The position numbers and the translations under genes were made by a program. Under the pieces are notes generated by a model, which saw only the letters and a program-made list of their open reading frames with translations, did no database searches and had not been told where the DNA came from. Positions 7,766 through 15,213 of a stretch of DNA of 33,325 nucleotides are shown here, piece by piece. This DNA is from an uncultured Planctomycetaceae bacterium (GTDB lineage: Bacteria > Planctomycetota > Planctomycetia > Pirellulales > UBA1268): NCBI GenBank assembly GCA_903917235.1, contig CAIWZS010000180.1:1-33325 (forward strand), given 5' to 3'. The stretch's first letter is position 1; each line of letters begins with the position of its first letter.

Positions 7766-8182
7766 ATGACCAGCGAGATGCGTGCACAGAACGGTGCGGC
7801 TTCCGCCGCGAGCCCGCGGCCGACGCCACGGGCGGCGGTCCGCAGTGAAGGGGCCTCGGCCTACACGCCCAATGTCGACGTGTGCGACTGTGGCACCGAG
7901 GTGCGAATCGTCGCCGACATGCCCGGCAGTTCCGCCGACGTGATCGACGTGGCGTTCGACGACGGGGTGCTATCGATCGCGGCGGCCGTGCCCGCCCGCG
8001 AGCTGCCCGGCACGCTCGTACGGCAGGAGTACGGCGTGGGCGACTACCGCAGGTCGTTCCGGCTCGGTGACGGCTTCGATGCGTCGCAGATCACCGCCGA
8101 CCTCACCCGCGGCGTCCTGACCGTCCGGATTCCGCGGCTCGCGGCCGTGCGTCCGCGCAAGGTCGAGGTCCGGACCGGCTAG
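7766..8182 (+). CDS. Hsp20/alpha-crystallin small heat-shock protein (second of pair)
   Basis: This 138-residue Hsp20 relative has its alpha-crystallin domain starting at about residue 34 (YTPNVDVCDCGTEVRIVADMPG) and ending in LTRGVLTVRIPRL, with a V-x-V tail (KVEVRT). The N-terminal arm is short and Ala/Pro-rich, unlike that of its neighbour, so the two subunits may form mixed oligomers. A CDC motif near the start of the domain is unusual and could be redox-sensitive or metal-binding. A strong ribosome-binding site (AAAGGAGA) precedes the ATG at 7766. It lies 44 bases after the first hsp20, probably in the same sigma-54-driven transcript. Confidence 0.92.
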   Translation: MTSEMRAQNGAASAASPRPTPRAAVRSEGASAYTPNVDVCDCGTEVRIVADMPGSSADVIDVAFDDGVLSIAAAVPARELPGTLVRQEYGVGDYRRSFRLGDGFDASQITADLTRGVLTVRIPRLAAVRPRKVEVRTG

Positions 8183-8301
8183 AGCACGCCGTGCACAGAT
8201 GGAGCGACGACTCGGCAGCCCGAGGCGGGTGGGCGACGGGGGTCGACACCTGATTCACCGTCGGCTTCGTGGCACCCCGCCGGGTTGCCGCGAGCTATGC
8301 T

Positions 8302-8334
8302 GCGTGGCCGCGGGAGGTCGTCCCGCGGCCACGC
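8302..8334 (+). promoter_or_regulatory. Perfect 14-bp hairpin just upstream of fhcC
   Basis: GCGTGGCCGCGGGA (8302-8315) and its exact complement TCCCGCGGCCACGC (8321-8334) flank a five-base GGTCG loop. The hairpin ends 19 bases before the fhcC ATG. A possible -10 hexamer TATGCT (8296-8301) would place the hairpin at the very 5' end of the message. No T run follows, so it is not a typical intrinsic terminator for the hsp20 transcript. It may be an mRNA-stabilising or translation-control structure, or an operator. Confidence 0.55.
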
Positions 8335-8353
8335 TCGCTTCCGGTCACCTCCG

Positions 8354-9178
8354 ATGCCACTCACGCTCTCGCTGCGCGACCTCGGGGCAGCCGCGCCGCT
8401 GGCGATCGATCTCGGTGGTGTCGTGCCACAGGTCGTCCGCGATCTCGACGCGTCGGCCATCGCCCGGCTCGAGGTGCGGGCCGACGGCGAGCCCGTGAGG
8501 CTCGGCGATGTGGCGTCGGTCGGCGGGTCTTCGGGCGACGGCACGATCGAATGCCTCGGCGACTTCGCCCGGGTGCATCGGGTCGCCGCAGGCATGACCT
8601 CCGGCGCGATCGTCGTGCGCGGCTCGGTCGGAAGGCACGCCGGCGCGGGCATGACGGGGGGCACGCTGACGGTCGAGGGGAGCGCCGGTGACTGGCTCGC
8701 CGCCGAGATGATCGGGGGCTCGATTCACGTCGCCGGGGACGCGGGTGACGGGATCGCCGGAGCCTTTCCCGGCAGTGCGCACGGCATGCGCGGAGGTCTC
8801 GTCGTGGTGTGCGGAAGCGTCGGGAGCCTCGCCGGCATGCGGCTGCGTCGCGGGATTGTCGCCGTGGGCGGTGACTGCGGCGACGCTCCCGCATTCGAGA
8901 TGCGCGCAGGAACGGTGGTCGTCGGAGGGCGCATCGGCAGCCATCCCGGTCTGGGCATGCGCCGCGGCTCGCTCGTGGCGCTCTCCGATACGCCCGTGCC
9001 ACCCCCGACGTTCGTCCGCGGGGCCGCCTGGTCGCCCGCCTTCCTGCCGCTCTTGCTCCAGCGACTCGCCCGCGCGGGCCTGCGCACCGCCGCCGAAGGG
9101 GTGCATGCGGGGTGCTGGCGGCAGTGGCATGGAGACGGTCTGACGGGAGGTCGGGGGGAGATTTTGCATCGCGTCTGA
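8354..9178 (+). CDS. fhcC: Formyltransferase/hydrolase complex subunit C (FhcC/FwdC-like)
   Basis: This 274-residue protein is built largely of a right-handed beta-helix like subunit C of formylmethanofuran dehydrogenase and the C-terminal domain of glutamate synthase. About seven turns of roughly 20 residues are visible, each with a Gly-Met-x-x-Gly start ([42 protein letters not shown]). In bacteria the Fhc complex works in tetrahydromethanopterin-linked C1 transfer, releasing formate from formyl-methanofuran or formyl-H4MPT; this pathway is known in Planctomycetota. No fhcA, B or D is present nearby, so this subunit gene is detached from its partners in this window. The ATG at 8354 ([11 protein letters not shown]) is chosen on family similarity; no clear ribosome-binding site is visible. 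A 14-bp hairpin precedes it. Confidence 0.85.
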   Translation: MPLTLSLRDLGAAAPLAIDLGGVVPQVVRDLDASAIARLEVRADGEPVRLGDVASVGGSSGDGTIECLGDFARVHRVAAGMTSGAIVVRGSVGRHAGAGMTGGTLTVEGSAGDWLAAEMIGGSIHVAGDAGDGIAGAFPGSAHGMRGGLVVVCGSVGSLAGMRLRRGIVAVGGDCGDAPAFEMRAGTVVVGGRIGSHPGLGMRRGSLVALSDTPVPPPTFVRGAAWSPAFLPLLLQRLARAGLRTAAEGVHAGCWRQWHGDGLTGGRGEILHRV

Positions 9179-9288
9179 CGAGGGCCCGGAGTCGGCGGAT
9201 CACGGCCTTTCCCCGGGCCGCTTTCATCAGCGGGCCCCTTCCGCTAGCATTCGGAGTTCCCGGAATCCCGTCCCTCTCCAAGAGCGTC

Positions 9289-9657
9289 ATGCCCACGATC
9301 AGCCAACTCGTCCGCAGCCGGCGGCGTCCGAAGCGGAAGTTTTCCAAGTCGCCGGTGCTCGACCGCTGCCCGCAGAAGCGGGGAGTCTGCCTGCAGGTCC
9401 GCACCATGACCCCGAAGAAGCCCAACTCGGCGCTCCGAAAGATCGCCCGCGTGCGGCTGTCGAACCAAAAGGAAGTGACGGTCTACATCCCCGGCGAGGG
9501 TCACAACCTTCAGGAGCACTCGATCGTGCTCATTCGCGGCGGCCGCGTTCGCGACCTGCCGGGCGTGCGGTACCACATCATCCGCGGTGCGCTCGACACG
9601 CTCGGGGTGTCGGGCCGCAAGCAGTCCCGCAGCCTGTATGGCGCGAAGAAAGGCTGA
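9289..9657 (+). CDS. rpsL: Small ribosomal subunit protein S12
   Basis: This 122-residue S12 of the 30S decoding centre has the expected motifs: MPTISQLVR at the start, CPQKRGVC (27-34), [11 protein letters not shown] (41-51), [10 protein letters not shown] (69-78) and RGALDTLGV. Lys43 is conserved. Position 88, normally Lys in E. coli and Mycobacterium, is Arg here ([13 protein letters not shown]; codon CGC at 9550-9552). A Lys88-to-Arg change is a known streptomycin-resistance substitution in mycobacteria, so this ribosome may be naturally less sensitive. The ATG at 9289 is fixed by homology. rpsG follows after 104 bases, as in the classical str operon, but fusA and tuf do not follow. Confidence 0.97.
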   Translation: MPTISQLVRSRRRPKRKFSKSPVLDRCPQKRGVCLQVRTMTPKKPNSALRKIARVRLSNQKEVTVYIPGEGHNLQEHSIVLIRGGRVRDLPGVRYHIIRGALDTLGVSGRKQSRSLYGAKKG

Positions 9658-9761
9658 CAGCGCTTCGCGATTCGACCAAGGACGACCCCTTGCAGCGCCC
9701 GGCTGCGGATCCCGGGCGGCAGACCTTCACCTTCGACAGCACCTGACGAGCGATCTCGACG

Positions 9762-10232
9762 ATGGGAAACATCACCGCCAGCCGCGAACAACTCCGTCCG
9801 GACCCGCGTTACGGGTCGCTCCTCGCCAGCAAGTTCATCAACTGCCTGATGGAGGACGGCAAGAAGAGCGTCGCCCAGTCGATCTTCTACAAGGCGATGG
9901 ACATCGTCGCGAAGAAGATCGGAGACGCCGAGCCGATCGAGGTCTTCCATCGGGCGGTCGAGAACGTGAAGCCTGCGGTCGAGGTCCGGTCGAAGCGGGT
10001 GGGCGGCGCCGCCTACCAGGTGCCGATGCAGGTCAACCGCAATCGGCAGCAGTCGCTCGCCATCCGCTGGCTGCTCGCCGCGGTGCGCGAGAAGAAGGGC
10101 CGGGCCACGTTCGAGAAACTGGCCGAGGAGATCGTCGCCGCCTACAAGCGCGAGGGCGCCGCGGTGACGAAGCGGGACAACGTGCATCGCATGGCGGATG
10201 CGAATAAGGCGTTCGCGCACTTCGCCTGGTGA
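9762..10232 (+). CDS. rpsG: Small ribosomal subunit protein S7
   Basis: This 156-residue S7 binds the 3' major domain of 16S rRNA and lines the E site. Motifs are standard: [60 protein letters not shown] and a C-terminal [17 protein letters not shown]. Length and start agree with the family. The last four codons and the TGA stop lie inside a perfect 13-bp inverted repeat (10217-10246), with the stop codon in the loop. The sequence from 10223 is then copied again 113 bases downstream. The usual next gene of the str operon, fusA, is absent. Confidence 0.97.
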   Translation: MGNITASREQLRPDPRYGSLLASKFINCLMEDGKKSVAQSIFYKAMDIVAKKIGDAEPIEVFHRAVENVKPAVEVRSKRVGGAAYQVPMQVNRNRQQSLAIRWLLAAVREKKGRATFEKLAEEIVAAYKREGAAVTKRDNVHRMADANKAFAHFAW

Positions 10233-10246
10233 ACCAGGCGAAGTGC
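10217..10246 (+). terminator. 13-bp hairpin with the rpsG stop codon in its loop
   Basis: GCACTTCGCCTGG (10217-10229) pairs perfectly with CCAGGCGAAGTGC (10234-10246), and the four-base loop TGAA contains the rpsG TGA stop (10230-10232). The left arm encodes the last S7 residues. No T run follows directly, so classical intrinsic termination is uncertain. It may instead protect the 3' end, affect termination of translation, or represent a palindromic repeat that landed at the stop codon. Confidence 0.6.
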
Positions 10247-10271
10247 TCTTGCTGCACGTCTGCCGGGCCAT
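10223..10271. repeat. 49-bp direct repeat, copy 1
   Basis: These 49 bases recur without mismatch at 10336-10384, an offset of 113 bases. The copy starts inside the last codons of rpsG and ends within a GTCTGCCGGGCCAT segment. It includes most of the 13-bp hairpin around the stop codon. Confidence 0.95.
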
Positions 10272-10336
10272 CCTTGGCCCCGGCAGACTGACGGCTCGCT
10301 GCTAAGCAGCGAGAGGGATCGCCTCCAGGGCGATCC
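10258..10336. repeat. Three consecutive GC-rich hairpins between the 49-bp repeats
   Basis: Three perfect inverted repeats follow one another. GTCTGCCGGG (10258-10267) pairs with CCCGGCAGAC (10279-10288). CTCGCTGC (10295-10302) pairs with GCAGCGAG (10306-10313) around TAA. GGATCGCC (10316-10323) pairs with GGCGATCC (10329-10336) around TCCAG. Together with the flanking repeats they make a nearly continuous run of hairpins. No coding function is suggested. Confidence 0.75.
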
Positions 10337-10384
10337 GCCTGGTGAACCAGGCGAAGTGCTCTTGCTGCACGTCTGCCGGGCCAT
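10336..10384. repeat. 49-bp direct repeat, copy 2
   Basis: Exact duplicate of 10223-10271. Its left flank differs, so only a 7-bp stem (CGCCTGG/CCAGGCG) of the stop-codon hairpin is retained. It runs directly into the dispersed 57-bp repeat that begins at 10382. Confidence 0.95.
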
Positions 10385-10438
10385 GTGGCCGCCGCGGCCA
10401 CAGCGAGGAGACTTTTGCCGCCCCCGAGCCGGTGCTCC
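10382..10438 (+). repeat. 57-bp dispersed repeat, rpsG copy
   Basis: This segment matches 27356-27412 in inverted orientation at 55 of 57 positions. It contains a small hairpin (GTGGCCG at 10385-10391, CGGCCAC at 10395-10401), then AGCGAGGAGACTTTTGCC and a CCCCCGAGCCGG tail. One of the two mismatches falls in the hairpin loop, as expected for a structure under pairing constraint. It lies 3' of rpsG; the other copy lies 3' of lexA. Confidence 0.9.
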
Positions 10439-10509
10439 ATGGACGCCGGATGCGCTGGTGCGGGACCATTCGCGCGTCTGGAGGCATGCGCCGCAGGGGG
10501 GCGGTTGGG

Positions 10510-10530
10510 CGGTCATTTTTGGTATGACCG
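10510..10530. promoter_or_regulatory. 7-bp inverted repeat, candidate operator
   Basis: CGGTCAT (10510-10516) and ATGACCG (10524-10530) form a perfect inverted repeat around TTTTGGT. It lies 29 bases before the ATG at 10560. It is the only notable element in 10439-10559 and could be an operator or a weak hairpin. Confidence 0.35.
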
Positions 10531-10559
10531 TGGGACAGTCGCGTCCGAGGAACCGCCCC

Positions 10560-10874
10560 ATGCCCACCCCATCCTGCCTGCTGTCCACCCGCGACGTCGT
10601 CGATCTCTACTTCATGGAGCACCGTGCCAAGTTGCTCGACATCGCCGCGTTTCTCGACCGTCTCGACCGGGCCGCTCCCGCCCCGTCGCATGCGGCCGAT
10701 GGGCATGACGATGTCCGGGTGCGGGCGCTGCGTCGGGCGATCCCCCTGCTCCTCGACGGCGCGCCAGACCGCGTCCGCCGGATCCTCGAGCTCTTGAGTG
10801 ACCATTCACGGGACCCGATCGCCGCGGCCCATACGCAGTCGGCCCTCGGCGCCGATCCCCGAGGCGACTACTGA
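10560..10874 (+). CDS. Small hypothetical protein upstream of EboB-like gene
   Basis: This 104-residue, probably cytosolic and helical protein has no recognised domain. The N-terminal part (STRDVVDLYFMEHRAKLLDI) looks like a conserved helix, and the C-terminal half has RRAIPLLLDGAPDRVRRILE. The ATG at 10560 has GAGG 10-13 bases upstream and gives a compact protein; the frame is open further upstream only through the repeat cluster, whose sequence is not protein-like. The stop lies 39 bases before the EboB-like gene, so co-transcription is likely and a functional link with that hydrolase is plausible but unproven. Confidence 0.7.
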   Translation: MPTPSCLLSTRDVVDLYFMEHRAKLLDIAAFLDRLDRAAPAPSHAADGHDDVRVRALRRAIPLLLDGAPDRVRRILELLSDHSRDPIAAAHTQSALGADPRGDY

Positions 10875-10913
10875 CCGACCGCTCCGCACACGCTTCCCCC
10901 TCACTCTTTCGCC

Positions 10914-11717
10914 ATGGCCTACATCGATCCACACATCCACATGGTGAGCCGCACGACCGACGATTACCGCCACATGGCGGCCGCCGGCTGCGTCGCCATC
11001 ACGGAGCCCGCGTTCTGGGCCGGTTTCGACCGCGGCAGCCCCGAGGGCTTCCGCGACTACTTCCGGCAGCTCACCGAGGTCGAGCCGAAGCGGGCGGCCG
11101 CGCATGGCATCGCGCACTTCTGCTGGCTCTGCATCAATCCGAAGGAGGCGGAGGACGTCGGCTTCGCCCGCGAGGTGATGGCGCTCATTCCCGACTTTCT
11201 CGACCGTCCCAACGTCCTCGGCATCGGCGAGATCGGACTCAACAAGAACTCACGGAACGAGCTGGAGGTGCTCCAGGCTCAGATCGACATCGCGAGGCGG
11301 CACGATCGGCTCATCCTCGTGCACACCCCGCACCTCGAGGACAAGCTCAAGGGCACGCGGCTCACGATGGACGCCCTGCGGGACGCCGGCATCGATCCGG
11401 GTCGCGTTCTCATCGATCACGTCGAGGAGCACACCGTCGGAGAGGTGCTCGACCGGGGCTTCTGGGCGGGCATGACGCTCTACCCCGACAGCAAGTGCAC
11501 CCCGCAGCGGGCCGTCGACATCATCGAGTGCTGGGGGTCGGAGCGGATCTGGATCAACTCCGCCGGTGACTGGGGGCACAGCGACCCGCTCTCCGTGCCC
11601 AAGTGTCATGTCGAGATGCGACGCCGCGGGCACCTCCAGGCGCTCGTCGACCGGATCAGCCTGCATAATCCCGCGGCGTTCCTCGGCCAGTCTGCCCGGT
11701 TCCGGCTTCCCGGTTGA
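10914..11717 (+). CDS. TatD-family metal-dependent hydrolase, EboB type
   Basis: This 267-residue TIM-barrel amidohydrolase-type protein has all metal ligands of the TatD fold. They are His7 and His9 in IDPHIHM, Glu106 in GIGEIGLN, His137 in LVHTPH, His169 in LIDHVEEHT, and Asp219 in [11 protein letters not shown]. The N-terminal [15 protein letters not shown] and the late [11 protein letters not shown] and [13 protein letters not shown] match, from memory, the EboB branch encoded in ebo clusters of cyanobacteria and Bacteroidetes, rather than the TatD DNase branch. Ebo clusters act in trafficking or maturation of terpenoid and other secondary metabolites, but the EboB substrate is not known. 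No other ebo gene is recognised here. The MEKHLA gene starts at the next base after its stop. Confidence 0.8.
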   Translation: MAYIDPHIHMVSRTTDDYRHMAAAGCVAITEPAFWAGFDRGSPEGFRDYFRQLTEVEPKRAAAHGIAHFCWLCINPKEAEDVGFAREVMALIPDFLDRPNVLGIGEIGLNKNSRNELEVLQAQIDIARRHDRLILVHTPHLEDKLKGTRLTMDALRDAGIDPGRVLIDHVEEHTVGEVLDRGFWAGMTLYPDSKCTPQRAVDIIECWGSERIWINSAGDWGHSDPLSVPKCHVEMRRRGHLQALVDRISLHNPAAFLGQSARFRLPG

Positions 11718-12215
11718 GTGGTCGTGACCACCCTCGAGCCCGTCATGCTTCACGCCCCCGAGATCGCGGCCGACGTGCCGCACGTGCAGCTCCTGCTCGA
11801 CTCCTTCGGCCGCCTCCTCGGCCGCGAACTCGTGCCTCGCGAGGGATCCGCGAAGGAGCAGGCCCGCTGCCTCTTCACCGCCGCTTTCGTCGTCGTATCG
11901 CACGGCGTCGAGGCCGACCCGTTGCTCACCTACGGGAATCGGGCGGCGCTCGACCTGTGGGAGATGACGGCGGCCGAATTCCGCGGCACGCCATCCCGGC
12001 TCACGGCCGAACCGGTCCACCGGGACGAGCGTGCCCGGCTCCTCGAACGAACCCGCCGTGACGGCTTCGTGGACGACTACCGCGGAATCCGCATCTCGCG
12101 CACGGGCCGCCGCTTCCTCATCGAACGGGCGATCGTCTGGAACCTGACCGACACCGACGGCACGCTCCGTGGCCAGGCTGCGACGTTCGCCGAGTGGACG
12201 CCGCTCGCAGGATGA
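11718..12215 (+). CDS. MEKHLA domain protein
   Basis: This 165-residue protein is nearly all one MEKHLA domain, a PAS-like fold also found at the end of plant class III HD-ZIP proteins. Conserved pieces are LLLDSFGRLLGRELVP, FVVVSHGVEADPLLTYGNRAA, MTAAEFRGTPSRLTAEPV, DDYRGIRISRTGRRF and IERAIVWNLTD. The likely role is sensing a small molecule or redox signal; no output domain is fused. The GTG at 11718 directly abuts the stop of the EboB-like gene, which suggests translational coupling. An in-frame GTG at 11724 or ATG at 11745 could also be the start, since the domain begins only near residue 20. It converges on the MFS gene 33 bases away. Confidence 0.82.
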   Translation: MVVTTLEPVMLHAPEIAADVPHVQLLLDSFGRLLGRELVPREGSAKEQARCLFTAAFVVVSHGVEADPLLTYGNRAALDLWEMTAAEFRGTPSRLTAEPVHRDERARLLERTRRDGFVDDYRGIRISRTGRRFLIERAIVWNLTDTDGTLRGQAATFAEWTPLAG

Positions 12216-12248
12216 CCGGGACTCGTGCTTTCCCGGCCCGATCGCCCT

Positions 12249-13751
12249 TCAGTCGGGGAGCGGACGCCCCTTCGTCTCGGGGCCGAACCAGACGAGCACG
12301 ACGCCGACGAGATAGATCGCCACGAGCACCGATCCCGCCTTCGGAAAGCTGCCGTCGAAGAAGGCCATCAGGGTGGCGGTCTGCAGTCCGCCGATCGCCG
12401 CGATGATCCGTCCGAAGTTGAACGCGAAGCCCTGCCCCGTCGCCCGCACCGCCGTGGGAAAGAGCTCCGGGAAGTAGAGCGGAAAGAAGCCGTAGAACGA
12501 CGCGCTGATCCCCCCCGCGGCGAACGCGGCAAGGAGGAACGACGCGCCGTATGCGTCGTGGCCCTGGTAGAGCCAGAGCGCCGCGGCGATCGTCGCGAGG
12601 CACAGGATCGTGAACGTGGGACGCCGTCCGATCCGGTCGGCGACGAGCGCGGTGAGGAACGTCGACAGGATCGCCCCGAGCGCGGTGGCGATCTGCGAGT
12701 ACTCCTTCGCGTGCGGCACGTCCTTCCCCGCGAGCTCCATCGCCCAGCGGGGAATCCACTGGATCGCCCCCCAGGTGCCGAGGAGCGTCACGCCGGCCAG
12801 CCCCGCGCCGAAGAGCATCCGACCCACGACGGTGCGGCCCGACCCCGCCGGCAGTGATCCGGCCCGCTCGGCCCGATCGAGGTAGCGCAGCACGGGATAG
12901 AGATAGCCCGCGGCCGCGATCAGGAGGCCGGCCACCGTGACCGCCGTCGCCCACGCGGGCGGCAGCCCGGCCGGCGACCACGCCCAGATGATCGAGAGCG
13001 CCGCCCCGCCACCGACGAGCACGCCGAGGAGATCGGCCTTCATCCAGTGCGACGTGGCGCCGCGCTCGTTCTCGGCCTCCCACTTCTCCGATTCCGGCAC
13101 CCAGATGCGGATCAGGAAGATGAGGAGCGCCGGCAGGGCGCCGCTGATCATGAGCAGCCGCCAGGCCGAGTTGGCCACGAGCTGCGTGACGACGGTCTCG
13201 GAAAGTCCCATGCCCGTGAGCAGGGACCGCGTGCCGTCGATGACGCTGCCCAGGCCGAGGCTGAGGAGCGCCACGAGCAGGAAGCCGACGTTCGCCGCCG
13301 CGCCGATGAGGCCCGCGGTGACCGCCCGCGACTTGCCGGGCCAGATCTCGTTGACGAGCGCCACGCCGAGCGACCATTCCCCGCCCATGCCGAGCGACGC
13401 GATGAAGCGCAGCGCGGCGACATGCCACGCCTCGGTCGCAAAGCCGCACAACCCGGTGAAGACCGCGTAGGTGAAGATGCTCAGGGCCATCGCGCGCACG
13501 CGGCCGATCACGTCCCCCAGCCAACCGAACAGCACGCCCCCGGTCGCCGCCCCCACGAGGAAGACGGCGATGATCGCGCCGAACCACTTGTCGGCATCCC
13601 CGGGAGCCGCGCCGGCCCCGAGGAGATCCTTGATGGCCGGGCCGCCGATCAGCGGGAAGAGCCCCATCTCGAAGCCGTCGAAGAGCCATCCAAGGATGGC
13701 CGCCACGAGGGCCGCATTGCGGCCGAACGCCGACGCAGAGCGATGGGTCAT
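12249..13751 (-). CDS. MFS transporter (sugar/aromatic-acid symporter type)
   Basis: This 500-residue polytopic transporter has the MFS signature between helices 2 and 3 (GWLGDVIGRVRAMAL), LRFIASLGMGGEWSLG in helix 4, and a second-half ADRIGRRPTF loop. FFPLYFPELFPTAVRATGQG is typical of the metabolite:H+ symporter group. The start at ATG 13751 overlaps the stop of the Gfo/Idh gene as ATGA, so the two are translationally coupled. The frame is open further upstream, but that is the antisense of nothing and lies within the oxidoreductase gene. Coupling suggests transport of the sugar, inositol-like or acid substrate handled by that oxidoreductase. It is not closely similar to the MFS gene at 1226-2770. 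Confidence 0.9.
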   Translation of the reverse strand: MTHRSASAFGRNAALVAAILGWLFDGFEMGLFPLIGGPAIKDLLGAGAAPGDADKWFGAIIAVFLVGAATGGVLFGWLGDVIGRVRAMALSIFTYAVFTGLCGFATEAWHVAALRFIASLGMGGEWSLGVALVNEIWPGKSRAVTAGLIGAAANVGFLLVALLSLGLGSVIDGTRSLLTGMGLSETVVTQLVANSAWRLLMISGALPALLIFLIRIWVPESEKWEAENERGATSHWMKADLLGVLVGGGAALSIIWAWSPAGLPPAWATAVTVAGLLIAAAGYLYPVLRYLDRAERAGSLPAGSGRTVVGRMLFGAGLAGVTLLGTWGAIQWIPRWAMELAGKDVPHAKEYSQIATALGAILSTFLTALVADRIGRRPTFTILCLATIAAALWLYQGHDAYGASFLLAAFAAGGISASFYGFFPLYFPELFPTAVRATGQGFAFNFGRIIAAIGGLQTATLMAFFDGSFPKAGSVLVAIYLVGVVLVWFGPETKGRPLPD

Positions 13752-15145
13752 GCGCGCACCTCGAAACCGGACCGCTGCGGCCGCGACCGCAGGGCGTCGG
13801 CCTCGGAATCGTCCGGAAAACGCTCCGCCTCGGGGTCCCACCGGAGCGTCCGGCCGAGCCGGCAGGCGATGCCGCCGAGGTGGCAGGTCGTCGCGCTCCG
13901 ATGCTGGCTCTCGACGTCGGAGATCGGCCGCCGCCGTGACGCCACGCAGTCGAAGAAGTTGCCCATGTGGTTCTTGATCGCCTCGATCTTGCCCGACCGC
14001 TCGGGCCGGGAGGTGTTGTCGAAGTCGTAGAGCGAAAACGATCCGCGTCCGAGGGGATGCGCGGCGAGTTCGTCGACGGGCCTGCCCGAGAGGTTCTCCC
14101 GATTGACGAAGAGCCGGCCCGCGGTGCCGGTGAAGAGGATGCCGTTGCGCCCATGATCGGCGACCGTCATCTCGACACCGTTGGCATAGCGGTAGCGCAC
14201 CGCAAAATCGACCGGCACGGTGTAGCGATCAGCCGGGGCGGTGCCGGCGACCGGCTCGCCGAACCGTGCCGACCCCTCCACCTCCACCGGCAGCGAGCCG
14301 ATCGCCCACTGGGCGATGTCGAGGTGGTGCGCGCCCCAGTCGGTGATCTGACCGCCGGAGTAGTCGAGCCACCACCGGAACGTGTAGTGGCAGCGCTCGG
14401 GCACGTAGGGAACGTCCGGCGCCTGCCCCTGCCAGAGGTTCCAGTCGAGGGCGTCGGGGACCGGCGCCGTGTGGAACGGTCCGCCGGCGACGTTGCGACC
14501 GAGCACCACCTCGACTTTTTCCAGCGTGCCGATCCGGCCCTGCCGCACCATCTCGACGGCCGTGCGAAAACGATGATCGCTGCGCTGCCACGAGCCGACC
14601 TGCACGACCCGTCCGCTCATCTCGACGGCGCGACGGATCGCCCTGCCCTCGTCGATCGTGAGGGTCAACGGCTTCTCGCAGTAGACGTCCTTCCCCGCCT
14701 GCACCGCATCGACGATCATTTTGGCGTGCCAGTGGTCGGGCGACCCGATGAGCACGACCGCGACCCGCGGGTCGTCGAGCACCCGGCGGTAGTCGACGTG
14801 ACGATCGGCGGCCGCGACGTCCGCGTAGATCGCCTCCGGCGACAGGCCCGTCTGCTTGGCGACGTTGCCGTCCACGAGCGACAGGTCCAGCACCCGACGA
14901 TCGGCGTCGGCCAGCGCGACCACGCGGCCATGCGCCCTGGCCACGGCGGCGATGACGGACCCCTGGTAGCGGGCGCCGACCACGCCGATTCCGGGGCCGT
15001 CCGCCGGTGTCGAAGCGGGCTGACCGGCCGGACGGCCCGCGGGATCACCCGCATGCACGAGCCGGTGCGTCGTGCAGAGCGCGGCGAGTCCTGCGGCCCC
15101 CGTGAGCCAGCCCCGGCGGTGGAGCGTGCCGGTGCGGGTGTGCAT
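13748..15145 (-). CDS. Gfo/Idh/MocA-family oxidoreductase, Tat-type leader
   Basis: This 465-residue protein starts with a twin-arginine-like leader (HRRGWLTGAAGLAAL), which suggests export in folded form, as is common for planctomycete members. The nucleotide-binding fold follows at about residue 53 (IGVVGARYQGSVIAAVA). The family catalytic region is SPDHWHAKMIVDAVQAGKDV and then CEKPL with EKP at 157-159. The C-terminal half contains GGQITDWGAHHLDIAQWA, a typical substrate-side segment. Members oxidise or reduce sugars and polyols with NAD(P); the substrate here is unknown. The ATG at 15145 has GGAGGAGG about 10 bases upstream. It follows the E1-like gene by 68 bases and overlaps the next MFS gene. 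Confidence 0.9.
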   Translation of the reverse strand: MHTRTGTLHRRGWLTGAAGLAALCTTHRLVHAGDPAGRPAGQPASTPADGPGIGVVGARYQGSVIAAVARAHGRVVALADADRRVLDLSLVDGNVAKQTGLSPEAIYADVAAADRHVDYRRVLDDPRVAVVLIGSPDHWHAKMIVDAVQAGKDVYCEKPLTLTIDEGRAIRRAVEMSGRVVQVGSWQRSDHRFRTAVEMVRQGRIGTLEKVEVVLGRNVAGGPFHTAPVPDALDWNLWQGQAPDVPYVPERCHYTFRWWLDYSGGQITDWGAHHLDIAQWAIGSLPVEVEGSARFGEPVAGTAPADRYTVPVDFAVRYRYANGVEMTVADHGRNGILFTGTAGRLFVNRENLSGRPVDELAAHPLGRGSFSLYDFDNTSRPERSGKIEAIKNHMGNFFDCVASRRRPISDVESQHRSATTCHLGGIACRLGRTLRWDPEAERFPDDSEADALRSRPQRSGFEVRA

Positions 15146-15213
15146 GATGGGCCATCCTCCTCCGACGTGAATGTCCAAGGATACCCCGCAGGCACCGACG
15201 AGTCGCCCCCGGG

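Noticed and set aside
10223-10384. Two 49-bp repeats as a mini CRISPR
   Set aside because: Only two copies, one inside rpsG, with a hairpin-filled interval and no cas genes.
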